NCBI RefSeq assembly: GCF_002806945.1
Contig: NZ_NIHC01000003.1
Span: 248,001-312,000 of the forward strand
Length of the DNA stretch: 64,000 nt
Direction of reading: 5' to 3'
Source of the DNA: Marinobacter salexigens
Lineage (GTDB): Bacteria > Pseudomonadota > Gammaproteobacteria > Pseudomonadales > Oleiphilaceae
The position numbers and the translations under genes were made by a program. Within the stretch, counting starts at the first letter, position 1; each line of letters starts with the position of its first letter. Shown piece after piece: positions 36,267 to 45,704 of the stretch. Under the pieces are notes generated by a model. It ran no database searches. It was not told the origin of the DNA and saw nothing but the letters and a program-made list of their open reading frames with translations.

Positions 36267-37295
36267 ATGTTGAACCGCCTGAAAACGGACTTCCAATTAT
36301 CAATCATCACGCTGCTTGGGACCGTCGCCTTTCTTGGTATCACCCCGTTTGTAGTACTCAGGATTGCCCAGGGTAATGTTGTCGCCGGGATAGTGGATGT
36401 TCTTATCCTGGCCTGTATTGGCGGCGGCATGCTCTATGCCTGGGTAACCGGGGACACTCGGCGCGTAGGCTTTGTGATGGCTTGGGTTGTGTGTTTTGGA
36501 GCCGTTGCCGCTGGAGCTGTTGGGCAAGCCGATTTTTTCTGGCTATACCCCTGCCTGATGGTTGCGTTTTTCCTGGTCAGTTCCCGTGTTGCCGTTTTGG
36601 TGAGCCTGTCAGCCATTGTGACTGCAATGGTAATCCGTAGTGACGGTTTGCAGTCGGCTGAGCACCTATGGTCGTTTTTTTCCACAACGATCATGACCTG
36701 TATCTGCGCGTTTGTGTTCGCCTTTCGAAATGAACAGCATCGTAAAAGTCTCGAATTGCTGGCCACGGTTGATCCTTTAACAGGAGTGAAAAATCGGCGC
36801 TCTATGGATGAAGGGCTGGCGATAGCGCTGGCTGATGCCAAGCGCACAAGCCGGTCCTACGGGTTGATCATGATCGATCTTGATCACTTTAAAAAAATAA
36901 ATGATAAGCACGGGCACAGTGTTGGTGACGAGGTATTGCTGGACTTGGTTGCTTTGGTTCAGAAGCGTATACGCAGCACGGATCAGCTTTACCGTTATGG
37001 CGGGGAGGAGTTTGTTCTATTGCTCTCTGACGTGAATGCAAGGGGTGTAGAAATGATGGTGAATGACCTGCAACGAATTATTCGCCAACAACTGATGTGC
37101 CGTGAGACCAGGGTAACCGCGTCGTTTGGTGTTGCTCTACTCAGGCACAATGAAAGCGCGGCGGATTGGTTGCAGCGAGCGGATGCCGCGCTTTACCTGG
37201 CCAAGGAAGCCGGGAGGGACCAAGTGGTGTTTTCGGATAATGAGCCTGTGCCTCTTGCGGCGGCGCTTGTTGGCAGCCCTGAGTTGGCTACCTAG
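36267..37295 (+). CDS. Membrane diguanylate cyclase
   Basis: A 342-residue cyclase. Six hydrophobic segments (about residues 12-165) form a membrane sensor, followed by GGDEF: ATVDPLTGVKNRRSMDEG, IMIDLDHFKKINDKHGH and the active loop RYGGEEFVLL. The inhibitory site RSTD lies upstream of the loop. I chose ATG 36267 with GGACAGG upstream; the frame is open further upstream but overlaps the CBS gene hairpin. The last eight bases overlap the convergent MATE gene. Confidence 0.9.
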   Translation: MLNRLKTDFQLSIITLLGTVAFLGITPFVVLRIAQGNVVAGIVDVLILACIGGGMLYAWVTGDTRRVGFVMAWVVCFGAVAAGAVGQADFFWLYPCLMVAFFLVSSRVAVLVSLSAIVTAMVIRSDGLQSAEHLWSFFSTTIMTCICAFVFAFRNEQHRKSLELLATVDPLTGVKNRRSMDEGLAIALADAKRTSRSYGLIMIDLDHFKKINDKHGHSVGDEVLLDLVALVQKRIRSTDQLYRYGGEEFVLLLSDVNARGVEMMVNDLQRIIRQQLMCRETRVTASFGVALLRHNESAADWLQRADAALYLAKEAGRDQVVFSDNEPVPLAAALVGSPELAT

Positions 37296-38688
37296 CATCT
37301 GCATTTGTGGGCCGGTAGCGAAACAGCCTCCACCCAAGCAATACACTGGCGCACGCCAGACCTAACGTGAGCCCTACCCAGAAACCTGCAGCCCCCATTG
37401 CCGGCGCCAGCAGGTCCGTAAAGGTGAGTGCATACCCCACCGGTAAACCCACACCCCAGAATGAGAACAGCATGATCAGAAAGGGAATGCTCGTATCTTT
37501 ATAGCCCCTCAGGGCGCTGATGCAGGTAACCTGAATCACATCTGCCACCTGAAAAATAGCCGCAAACATCAACAGTCGCACGGTCACCGCCTGAACCTCT
37601 GCATCACTGGTGTATAGAGCAGAAACACCCCGTGAGAACACAAACAGCAAAGTGGCAAACACCAGGGCCGTCGTGGCGGCCAGAATCAGTGAGCTGCGGG
37701 AAATCAGCCGGGCTGTATCCGGTGCGCCGGCGCCAATCAGAAAACTGACTCGTAGCGTAAGAGCCATGCCAATGCTCAACGGCAGCATGAACAGCAAAGA
37801 GACAACGTTCAGAGCAACCTGATGCCCTGCTACGACTACCGGGCCCAACGGCGCAAGAAACAGTGCGATTACCGAGAACATACTGACTTCTACAAAAATG
37901 GTGAATCCGATAGGGATACCAATGCTCAAAATATAGCGAATCAGCGCGGCATTGGGCTTTGCCCAGTCTGCAATCAGATGAAACTTTTTGAATATCTTGC
38001 TGCGGCTCAGGAAGACCAACAACGCAATGGCTGCAATACCATTGGAGATAGAGGTGGCCCAGCCACAGCCAACGCCGCCCATGGCGGGCAGCCCGAGCTT
38101 GCCGTAAATGAGAACATAGTTGAGAGGCAGGTTGATCAGCGTGCTCAGCAGTGAGAACGCCATTATCACGCGGGTGTGTCCCAGACCATCGGTGAGCCCT
38201 CGAAGCGCAGCCATTAACAGAAGCGCTGGGACGCCCCAGACAAACGCATCCAGGTAGCCCTGGGTAATGCGCGCGGTATTGGCCTCAAGCTTCAGCCCTT
38301 GCAGAATCGGGTGCACATTGGTGAGCAGCAGAATCATGATGATGGCCCCCACCCCGGCAATGTAAATGCCCTGCCAGGTCGCCGGCATTATCTTTGCCGG
38401 AGTGCGCGCGCCGTTGTAACCGGAAATAATGGGCTGAAGCGCTCCGAGCATGCCCATAAACAACAGGAACAAAGGTGCCCAGAGGCTGCTGCCTATGCCC
38501 ACGCCAGCAAGATCTTCCGCGCTGGCATGGCCCGCCATGACTGTGTCGATAACGCCGTTGGCCATCTGGGCTAACTGGGCAATCAAAATAGGCCCGCCGA
38601 GTATTGCCAGAGTTTTCCACTCTGCCAGAGTTCGCGAGATCAGGGATTTGCGAACTGCAACGGGCAATGGCTGGTCGGCTTCATCCAT
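37288..38688 (-). CDS. MATE family multidrug efflux transporter (NorM-like)
   Basis: A 466-residue MATE transporter with 12 helices, exporting cationic compounds by sodium or proton exchange. ILGGPILIAQLAQMANGVID in helix 1 with the following TVMAGHASAEDLAGV, and VAGHQVALNVVSLLFMLP in the second half, are typical NorM blocks. The start is ATG 38688. Divergent from the EamA gene. Confidence 0.93.
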   Translation of the reverse strand: MDEADQPLPVAVRKSLISRTLAEWKTLAILGGPILIAQLAQMANGVIDTVMAGHASAEDLAGVGIGSSLWAPLFLLFMGMLGALQPIISGYNGARTPAKIMPATWQGIYIAGVGAIIMILLLTNVHPILQGLKLEANTARITQGYLDAFVWGVPALLLMAALRGLTDGLGHTRVIMAFSLLSTLINLPLNYVLIYGKLGLPAMGGVGCGWATSISNGIAAIALLVFLSRSKIFKKFHLIADWAKPNAALIRYILSIGIPIGFTIFVEVSMFSVIALFLAPLGPVVVAGHQVALNVVSLLFMLPLSIGMALTLRVSFLIGAGAPDTARLISRSSLILAATTALVFATLLFVFSRGVSALYTSDAEVQAVTVRLLMFAAIFQVADVIQVTCISALRGYKDTSIPFLIMLFSFWGVGLPVGYALTFTDLLAPAMGAAGFWVGLTLGLACASVLLGWRLFRYRPTNADAR

Positions 38689-38861
38689 AGGGTGTCGATC
38701 CGAAAGGCTGGTGTTGTCAGGCCTGTGTGGCTGAATTGCGGGCGAAATATACTACCTGATCGGTGAGGCCCTGCGTTATAGGGAATTGTCACGCAAAGGC
38801 GCTGAAAGTCACTTTAAAACCCGTTAAAGTACACCTCCAATTTTTACGAGTGGCAGTCAAT

Positions 38862-39734
38862 ATGGGACTCCTGGTTTTTGTAACGGTCCTCTGGGCTTTT
38901 TCCTTCAGCTTGATTGGCGAGTTTCTGGCTGGCCAGGTCGACAGCGATTTTGCAGTGCTTAGCCGTGTGTTGCTGGCAACGCTCATCTTTTTGCCCTTTA
39001 CACGGTGGCGCGGCGTGCCCGGTGGGCTCCGGTTGGGTATTCTGGCAACCGGCATGTTGCAGTTTGGTATCACCTACCTGTGCCTGTATCGCTCCTTCAG
39101 TTACCTGACAGTGCCGGAAGTTCTGCTCTTCACCATATTTACACCGCTCTATGTCACCCTGCTTGATGATGCACTGTTCCGGCGTTTCTCCCCGGTAGCG
39201 CTTGTGGCGGCAGCCATCGCAACCTTTGGTGCTGGCATTATTCGTTATGACGGGCTGAGCGAAGACTTCATCACCGGCTTTTTGCTGCTGCAGGTTGCGA
39301 ACTTTACCTTTGCCGCAGGCCAGGTCGGCTACAAGCACGTGATGCGGCGCTTTCCGGTGGATATTCCGGCGTACCGCACCTTCGGCTACTTCTTCATGGG
39401 CGCACTGATTATTGCCTTGCCCTCTTTCATGATCTTCGGCAATGCCGAGCGCCTACCGACAACCGCGCTGCAATGGGGCATTTTGACGTGGTTGGGGCTT
39501 GCCGCGTCCGGCCTAGGCCTGTTCCTGTGGAACCGTGGCGCCTGCAAAGTGGATGCAGGCACGCTGGCTATCATGAACAACGTGCTTGTGCCCGCCGGGC
39601 TGGTGGTAAATCTTGTCATCTGGAACCGTGATGCCGACCTGCTGAAGCTCGCACTGGGCGGCGGGATTATCGCGTTTTCGCTCTGGGTAAACGCTCGCCT
39701 CCATCCCCGTGCGCGCCTTGTGGGGGCTGCATAA
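38862..39734 (+). CDS. EamA family (DMT) transporter
   Basis: A 290-residue protein of ten predicted helices in two EamA repeats, the drug/metabolite transporter superfamily. [19 protein letters not shown] opens the first repeat, and [20 protein letters not shown] the second. Members export amino acids or other metabolites; substrate unknown. ATG 38862 starts directly before helix 1; a GTG four codons earlier is possible. Its TAA overlaps the next ATG by one base, so it is coupled to the chemoreceptor gene. Confidence 0.85.
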   Translation: MGLLVFVTVLWAFSFSLIGEFLAGQVDSDFAVLSRVLLATLIFLPFTRWRGVPGGLRLGILATGMLQFGITYLCLYRSFSYLTVPEVLLFTIFTPLYVTLLDDALFRRFSPVALVAAAIATFGAGIIRYDGLSEDFITGFLLLQVANFTFAAGQVGYKHVMRRFPVDIPAYRTFGYFFMGALIIALPSFMIFGNAERLPTTALQWGILTWLGLAASGLGLFLWNRGACKVDAGTLAIMNNVLVPAGLVVNLVIWNRDADLLKLALGGGIIAFSLWVNARLHPRARLVGAA

Positions 39735-41308
39735 TGCGCACAAATCTCCCCGTAACCCAGCATGAAGTGACAATGCGCAAGGGTGGCCGGCTCATTACCA
39801 CCACCAATCTCAAAGGTGTTATCACCTACTGCAACGAAGAGTTTGCAGAGATCAGTGGCTTTTCCGAGGCCGAACTGATTGGCCAGGCACATAACATTAT
39901 TCGCCACCCGGATATGCCGCCGGCTGTATTTGAAGGCATGTGGCGATACCTGAAAGCGGGCAAAGCCTGGATGGGGTTGGTTAAAAACCGAACAAAGAAC
40001 GGTGACTTCTACTGGGTGAGCGCCTACGTGACCCCAATTCGGGAAAGTGGTCAAGTGACGGGCTATGAGTCGGTTCGGGTAGAGCCCGTCCGGGAGGACG
40101 TAGCAAGGGCTGAAAAGCTCTATTCACGAATTGCTGCCGGCAAACCCATTCGGCACAAGGTGAGCCGGGTTCTGTCTACACTGAAAACTGCCTGGCCCCT
40201 CATATTATCGCTGGGGTTAAGCGTTGTTGCTCTCGGATTTGAGAAAACCTGGATGGCCGTCGGGCTGATTGTTGCAGGGCATTTGTTGGCTGTAATCTTG
40301 TTCCAGAAAAGCCTGACTGGCCGGTTGAGGAAACTTCTGGAGCTTCGCCCGGATGCATTTAACGACTCGGTTGTTGCTCGTACCTACAGTGGTGAGGCAG
40401 GCACCTTCTCACAGCTGGCAATGTTGCTGATAAGCGAAGAAGCCCGGGTTCGCACTGCGCTTGCCAGAATAGAAGATCAAGCTGAGTTGCTTTATGAGCA
40501 GGCCCGAGCTTCCCATGGGTATATCAGTGATGGCGCCGTAGCCATTGGGCGCCAGCGCACCGAAACAGATCAAACAGCCTCAGCCATCACAGAAATGACA
40601 GCTTCCATTCAGGAAGTGACAAGCTCCATGCTGGGCAACGCCAGTGAGGCTGAAGAAGCGGATCGCCTTGCCGTTATTGGCAGTGAGCGAAGCTCGGAAG
40701 CTCTGGTGGCCATTCAGCAGCTGGTTACCAGTGTGAACGGGATTGGCCAGGCCATCAGCAGGTTGGGCGAATCCACGAAAAGCATCGGTGAAGCCACCAG
40801 CCTGATTTCAGACATTGCGGATCAGACTAACTTGTTGGCTCTGAATGCGGCCATTGAAGCGGCCCGTGCCGGTGAACAGGGCCGTGGTTTTGCGGTTGTT
40901 GCCGATGAGGTTCGATCACTGGCCCAGCGTACTCGTGAGTCCACAGTGCGTATCCAGGAGGTGATTGATGATTTTCGCCTGCAGGTGGATTCCGCAGTGC
41001 AGGCCACCCAGGATGGTGAAGCGGTTGCCGGCCAGGGGCTGGAAAAGGTACGGGAAGCCGAAAACTCGCTGCGGGATATTGTTACCTCCATAGGAAACAT
41101 TTCTGACAGTTTTATCAGTATGTCGGCAGCGTTTGAAGAGCAGAATCAGGTGTCTGAGGAAATCAATCGTCAGATCATCAATATTGCCGAGCTGGCGGAC
41201 CATAGTGAAGAAGAAGCCGCCTCGGCCAAAAAGAGCAGTGATAGCCTGAGCACTATGTCTCATGGGCTGAAAGATCTGGTTTCACGGTTTCTCCATAAAA
41301 CCGATTAA
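39734..41308 (+). CDS. PAS-domain chemoreceptor (Aer-like)
   Basis: A 524-residue receptor. An N-terminal PAS domain (about 20-115: [38 protein letters not shown]) matches the FAD-binding PAS of Aer, with no periplasmic domain. Two short membrane helices (about 155-195) follow, then a methyl-accepting coiled coil with hairpin tip [20 protein letters not shown]. It should sense redox state or oxygen and signal to CheA/CheW. No pentapeptide CheR tether is seen at the C-terminus. Coupled to the EamA gene upstream. Confidence 0.92.
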   Translation: MRTNLPVTQHEVTMRKGGRLITTTNLKGVITYCNEEFAEISGFSEAELIGQAHNIIRHPDMPPAVFEGMWRYLKAGKAWMGLVKNRTKNGDFYWVSAYVTPIRESGQVTGYESVRVEPVREDVARAEKLYSRIAAGKPIRHKVSRVLSTLKTAWPLILSLGLSVVALGFEKTWMAVGLIVAGHLLAVILFQKSLTGRLRKLLELRPDAFNDSVVARTYSGEAGTFSQLAMLLISEEARVRTALARIEDQAELLYEQARASHGYISDGAVAIGRQRTETDQTASAITEMTASIQEVTSSMLGNASEAEEADRLAVIGSERSSEALVAIQQLVTSVNGIGQAISRLGESTKSIGEATSLISDIADQTNLLALNAAIEAARAGEQGRGFAVVADEVRSLAQRTRESTVRIQEVIDDFRLQVDSAVQATQDGEAVAGQGLEKVREAENSLRDIVTSIGNISDSFISMSAAFEEQNQVSEEINRQIINIAELADHSEEEAASAKKSSDSLSTMSHGLKDLVSRFLHKTD

Positions 41309-41466
41309 GTTATCCTGCAAGGCATCCGGAGCCAATCTTTTTGCTGGCTCTGGTAACCATGTGCCACTGCTGGCAGAATCCTCCCGCTATCGCTTTGGGG
41401 GCTGCCTGAGGCGCTTCTAAAACTTCTAAAATTCCGCTTGCTCAGCCAAAAGCACAGGAACTAAAC

Positions 41467-42861
41467 ATGTCCCAGTCTAACCCGGCTTCCGTTAACGATT
41501 CCGGAGTCTCACGTGGCCTATGGTCTTCTCGTTTTGCCTTTATCCTTGCTGCAACCGGATCTGCAGTTGGCCTTGGAAACGTTTGGAAGTTTCCTTACAT
41601 CGTAGGTGAGAACGGGGGCGGTGCCTTTGTACTGGTTTACCTGCTGTGTATTGCCATCATTGGTGTGCCGATCATGATGGCCGAAATCTACATAGGCCGC
41701 AGCGGCCGCCATAACCCGATAGGTAGTATGCGGTTGGTTGCCGAGCGCAACCTCAGCTCACCTGCCTGGCGTATCTCAGCCGTTATCGGCATGATCGCCG
41801 CATTTGCCATCCTTTCTTTTTATTCTGTTATTGGTGGCTGGGCTGCCTCTTATGTTGGCCATGCGGCATTGGGGGATTTTAACGGTGGCAATTCTGAGTC
41901 TATTGGCAAGCTGTTCAGTGATCTGTTGGCGAGCCCCAAGCAGCTGTTAGCCTGGCATACCCTTTTTATGGCGTTGGTCATTCTGGTGGTGTCTCAAGGC
42001 CTTAAGAACGGCCTGGAGCGCGCGGTCAGCATACTGATGCCGGCGCTGTTCGTACTGCTGTTGATAACCGTTGGCTACGCGACCACCACCGGGCACTTCG
42101 GTGAGGCTGTCAGCTTTCTGTTTACACCAGATTTTAAAGCCCTGACAGTTAACGGCGTGCTGATTGCTTTGGGCCATGCATTCTTCACACTCAGTCTGGG
42201 TATGGCTATTATGATGGCTTACGGCTCCTACCTTGGGCGCGACGTGGCTGTTGGGCGTACCGCTGTCACTATCGGTTTGATGGATACGGCAGTAGCACTG
42301 CTCGCCGGCCTCGCCATTTTCCCGATTGTATTTGCCAACGGCCTTGAGGCTGGTGCTGGCCCGGGCCTGATATTCCAGACCCTGCCGCTGGCATTTGGCA
42401 GCATGCCTATGGGCGATTTGTTTGGCACCCTGTTCTTCGTATTGCTGTTGTTTGCAGCGTGGACATCGGGAATTTCCCTGCTGGAGCCTGTTGTTGAGTG
42501 GGTAGAAGAGAACACCAACATGGAGCGCTCGGGCAGTGCTATTTTTGTTGGTGTGCTGTGCTGGCTGCTGGGTATCGCGTCTGTGTTGTCGTTGAACGTT
42601 TGGGCAGACTTTGCACCCCTTGATATGTTTGCTCGCTTTGAAGGCGCCACCATCTTCGACTTGCTCGACTTCTTTACCGCCAACATTCTGTTGCCGCTTT
42701 CGGGCCTGTTGACCGCCATCTTTGTAGGCTGGTTCGTGGCAAAAGAGTCGCTGCAGGCCGATCTGGAAATGAGCGATGGTACGTTCGCCCTGTGGCTGAA
42801 CTTTCTGCGCTTCATCACTCCGGTGGCGGTTGTAATCGTGTTTGCTTACAACCTGGTGTAA
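41467..42861 (+). CDS. Sodium-dependent neurotransmitter-symporter family transporter (NSS)
   Basis: A 464-residue NSS/SNF transporter with about 11-12 helices (LeuT fold), importing an amino acid or similar with sodium. GLWSSRFAFILAATGSAVGL then GNVWKFPYIVGENGGGAF is the unmistakable helix 1 region with the unwound sodium and substrate site. AGGA lies just before ATG 41467. A strong terminator follows. The substrate is not readable. Confidence 0.94.
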   Translation: MSQSNPASVNDSGVSRGLWSSRFAFILAATGSAVGLGNVWKFPYIVGENGGGAFVLVYLLCIAIIGVPIMMAEIYIGRSGRHNPIGSMRLVAERNLSSPAWRISAVIGMIAAFAILSFYSVIGGWAASYVGHAALGDFNGGNSESIGKLFSDLLASPKQLLAWHTLFMALVILVVSQGLKNGLERAVSILMPALFVLLLITVGYATTTGHFGEAVSFLFTPDFKALTVNGVLIALGHAFFTLSLGMAIMMAYGSYLGRDVAVGRTAVTIGLMDTAVALLAGLAIFPIVFANGLEAGAGPGLIFQTLPLAFGSMPMGDLFGTLFFVLLLFAAWTSGISLLEPVVEWVEENTNMERSGSAIFVGVLCWLLGIASVLSLNVWADFAPLDMFARFEGATIFDLLDFFTANILLPLSGLLTAIFVGWFVAKESLQADLEMSDGTFALWLNFLRFITPVAVVIVFAYNLV

Positions 42862-42875
42862 CCCACCGGGTATTG

Positions 42876-42912
42876 AAAAGCCCGGCAGGCCGTTTGCGGT
42901 CTCCGGGCTTTT
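42876..42912 (+). terminator. Rho-independent terminator
   Basis: AAAAGCCCGG (42876-42885) pairs with CCGGGCTTTT (42903-42912), followed by further T residues. It serves the NSS gene and, from the opposite side, the convergent methionine-rich gene. Confidence 0.8.
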
Positions 42913-42923
42913 TTGGTTGGCGT

Positions 42924-43502
42924 TCAGTCTTCGTCGTCCTCCATTGTGGCCTTCAGTGCGTTCAAGTGAGGCCTGACGGCTTCAATGTCTGCGGCCGGTA
43001 CATTGTCAGCAGCTTTTGTCATGTTAAGGGCTGCGCCCATCATTGCACGCATTTGGGCTTTCATTTCAGGGCTCATGTTCGGGTCGTTTTCCATTTCTGC
43101 CATAGCTTCAGCCATCTCCGACCCTACGTTAGCGTTTTTCATTTCAATCGCCATCAGTGCACCGAAAACCCGGTCTCCGACAGTTGCCCAGGATTGAAGG
43201 TTTTTGAAGCCATGCTTTTTAACCAAGCTTTCGAACTTGTCAAAGGCAGGGGAGCCTTTCATCTCCTCGACACCCGCCGAAAAAAGCCGCGACATGTCAG
43301 GCATTGAGTCCATGTCTTCGCTAGCTGGATCCGGCCAACCCTCTGTGTCTCCATATTGATCCTGTAGCGCCTGAGCGTCCTGCATGGATGCAATAAACGC
43401 ACGGATTTTTGCGTCGGACAGGTTCTCTGCCTGTGCAGTAAAAGCCAGTAGTAATACCAGCAGTGCCAGCATGTACTGGCTGATTGTTTGACCCTTGAAC
43501 AT
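42924..43502 (-). CDS. Secreted methionine-rich acidic protein
   Basis: A 192-residue protein with a clear signal peptide (residues 1-25, cut after FTAQA). The mature part of about 167 residues contains 17 methionines (about 10%) and many Glu and Asp; the densest run is SEMAEAMAEMENDPNMSPEM followed by three more Met. No domain is recognised. ATG 43502 is chosen because AAGGAG lies six bases upstream. It is divergent from an exported MsrA-MsrB fusion across a shared 271-base intergenic region, so it may be a surface-exposed methionine sink repaired by that enzyme; this is inference. Confidence 0.72.
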   Translation of the reverse strand: MFKGQTISQYMLALLVLLLAFTAQAENLSDAKIRAFIASMQDAQALQDQYGDTEGWPDPASEDMDSMPDMSRLFSAGVEEMKGSPAFDKFESLVKKHGFKNLQSWATVGDRVFGALMAIEMKNANVGSEMAEAMAEMENDPNMSPEMKAQMRAMMGAALNMTKAADNVPAADIEAVRPHLNALKATMEDDED

Positions 43503-43773
43503 AGAACGCTCCTTATTCATGAAGGTAAACTGTATCTCTCCACCTTTCGTATTGGATGGGTAAACAGCCCAAGTTAAAGCTTTCAAGTTAAGAGTAGACC
43601 ATTCCTTTTATCGTGGCGATGCTCCGGTGGCGGGAGCGCGCTTGAGGTAAATAGCGGGATCAGCTGTGGTTAGAGAGTGAACTTTTAGCGCGATGGTCAC
43701 TCCATAAAGAGAAGCGCTGAAACAGGGCAGGGCCGTCATTAGTTTTATAATCATATATCCCGGGAGATGAGTT

Positions 43774-44952
43774 ATGAGCCAAAAAATGCTCGCAATGGTT
43801 GCAGCGCTGTTTATTGCGGCAATAAGTGGTGCCTTCTATACAGTTGCTGTAACGGCTGCGGAAACCAATGAATATGCGCCGTCAGACCCTGGTTTGGAGA
43901 TCGCTACTTTTGCAGGGGGTTGTTTTTGGTGTGTGGAGGCGGGCTACGAGAAGATTCCCGGCGTAGTTGAGGCGGTGTCAGGCTATGCAGGCGGAGAAGA
44001 GCCTAACCCAACCTATCAGCAGGTTGCAGGTGGAAAGACCGGCCACACCGAAGCGGTGCAGGTTTATTACGACCCAAAAGAAATTACTTACGAAGGCTTG
44101 CTGCAAGGGCTATGGCGGATGATGGACCCAACAGATGCCAACGGCCAGTTTGTGGATCGTGGGCAACAGTACCGCCCGGCGATTTTTTACCACAACCCGG
44201 AGCAGAAGCAGGCCGCCGAAGCCGCAAAAAAGGAGCTGCAGGCCTCCGGCATTTATGAAAAGCCGGTGGTAATTGAAATTACACCGCTACAAACTTTCTA
44301 TCCGGCGGAGGAGTATCATCAGGATTACTACAAGACGAATCCGGTGCGCTACAAATTCTATACCTACAATTCCGGCCGCTATCAGTTTATTGAGAGCGTT
44401 TATGGTGACGACTATGAGCTGGATTTCAGCCAGTTCAAGCCCAGTGATAATACACAGAGTGCGGCTGGCACCAGCGCCAGTAACAAAAAAGGCTTTGACC
44501 CGGATGCCTTCGTAAAACCGGATGCTGAAACCCTGAAACAGCGTCTGACCAGCACTCAGTATGACATTACCCAGAATGACGGCACCGAGCGCGCGTTCAG
44601 TAATCCCTATTGGGATAACAAAAAGCCAGGAATATACGTGGATGTGGTGTCAGGTGAACCGCTGTTTTCTTCCCGCGACAAGTACAAGTCCGGCACTGGT
44701 TGGCCAAGTTTTACCCGCCCGCTGAGTTCGGACATGATTGTAGAAAGGGAAGACAACGGGTTTTTCATGAAGCGCACGGAAATTCGCAGCCGCTTTGCCG
44801 ATTCGCACCTGGGACATGTGTTCAACGATGGCCCAGCCCCCACCGGGTTGCGCTACTGCATGAATTCAGCGGCGCTGAAGTTTATACCGCTGGAGGAAAT
44901 GGCAGCAGCCGGCTATGGCGACTGGATTTCTGAAGTGAAGGCGTCGCAATAA
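43774..44952 (+). CDS. msrAB: Exported bifunctional methionine sulfoxide reductase MsrA-MsrB
   Basis: A 392-residue fusion. An N-terminal signal or anchor (about 5-29) sends it to the periplasm. MsrA (about 40-205) has the catalytic GGCFWC and the GYAGG block; it reduces S-sulfoxides. MsrB (about 250-385) has [22 protein letters not shown] and catalytic Cys in [11 protein letters not shown]; it reduces R-sulfoxides. The paired CxxC zinc motifs of many MsrB proteins are missing. Electrons would come from a DsbD/thioredoxin-like route; no TlpA domain is fused, unlike the Neisseria protein. The region upstream is shared with the methionine-rich gene. Confidence 0.94.
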   Translation: MSQKMLAMVAALFIAAISGAFYTVAVTAAETNEYAPSDPGLEIATFAGGCFWCVEAGYEKIPGVVEAVSGYAGGEEPNPTYQQVAGGKTGHTEAVQVYYDPKEITYEGLLQGLWRMMDPTDANGQFVDRGQQYRPAIFYHNPEQKQAAEAAKKELQASGIYEKPVVIEITPLQTFYPAEEYHQDYYKTNPVRYKFYTYNSGRYQFIESVYGDDYELDFSQFKPSDNTQSAAGTSASNKKGFDPDAFVKPDAETLKQRLTSTQYDITQNDGTERAFSNPYWDNKKPGIYVDVVSGEPLFSSRDKYKSGTGWPSFTRPLSSDMIVEREDNGFFMKRTEIRSRFADSHLGHVFNDGPAPTGLRYCMNSAALKFIPLEEMAAAGYGDWISEVKASQ

Positions 44953-44975
44953 GGTCGGAGCTCGTCAGAGGCAGC

Positions 44976-45704
44976 TCACAGCCATAAATTGCCAATAGGT
45001 GTTTGCACGCCGAAGTGATGTTGTATCTGGGCCTGCAGAAGCTCCGCAGTAGCAATGGCATCAACCAGAGCGTTATGGGCAGCATAGTGAGGCAGCCCAT
45101 AACGTTTTCTGCTGTCTGCCAGACGTATGGATATTGGCTTTTCTCCCACCAAACGTTTAAAGAAAGACGGCTGGCGGTCTGGGTGCAGGTGTGCCTCTAT
45201 GGCCATGGTGTCAATCAGAGGAAAGCGAATGCCTTCATTCAGCCGGTATTGCAATGCCACATTCAGGAAAGGCCGTTCGATGTGCCTGAAGTGCACCACC
45301 GGAATACGGCCGTTCAGGCTGGCAAAGACCTCCTCGAGTATGTCTGACAGGTCTGGCGCATCGCTGATATCGGCGTGGGTGATGCCATGGAAGGTGACTG
45401 ATGTTTGGTGCAGCGGCAGTCTCGGGCGCACGATCCAGTGTTTTGCCTGGTTGAGCAGAATGGCGTCGAGTGTAAACGGCACCAACCCGATGCTGACGAT
45501 TGAATGAGCATCTGCCTCCAAGCCCGTGGTCTCAAAGTCCAGCGCCACCATGGCAACCTCGGAGATCGGCGTGTCTTCTGAAACGCAGCCGGCTTCGTAA
45601 AAAGCTTTCAGCACCGGTGCCTGGGCACTTTTCGACAGCGCCTGATATTGCTCTGGCCAGGGCAGGTTTTTGGTGGCATCCGGCAGAGAATCGTTCTCAG
45701 ACAT
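44976..45704 (-). CDS. DEDDh 3'-5' exonuclease (DnaQ-like)
   Basis: A 242-residue exonuclease-fold protein. ALDFETTGLEADAHSIVSIG is the Exo I motif with the DxE pair; FRHIERPFLNVAL carries the Exo II Asp-equivalent region with altered residues, and YAAHNALVDAIATAELL is the Exo III HxxxxD motif. The long N-terminal 45 residues are helical. It overlaps by eight bases the upstream DUF294 gene, a pairing common in this group of bacteria from memory. Substrate unknown: RNA or DNA. Confidence 0.85.
   Translation of the reverse strand: MSENDSLPDATKNLPWPEQYQALSKSAQAPVLKAFYEAGCVSEDTPISEVAMVALDFETTGLEADAHSIVSIGLVPFTLDAILLNQAKHWIVRPRLPLHQTSVTFHGITHADISDAPDLSDILEEVFASLNGRIPVVHFRHIERPFLNVALQYRLNEGIRFPLIDTMAIEAHLHPDRQPSFFKRLVGEKPISIRLADSRKRYGLPHYAAHNALVDAIATAELLQAQIQHHFGVQTPIGNLWL

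Noticed and set aside
43503..43773. Hidden small gene in the msrAB intergenic region
   Set aside because: No frame with a ribosome site and plausible composition; treated as the divergent promoter region.
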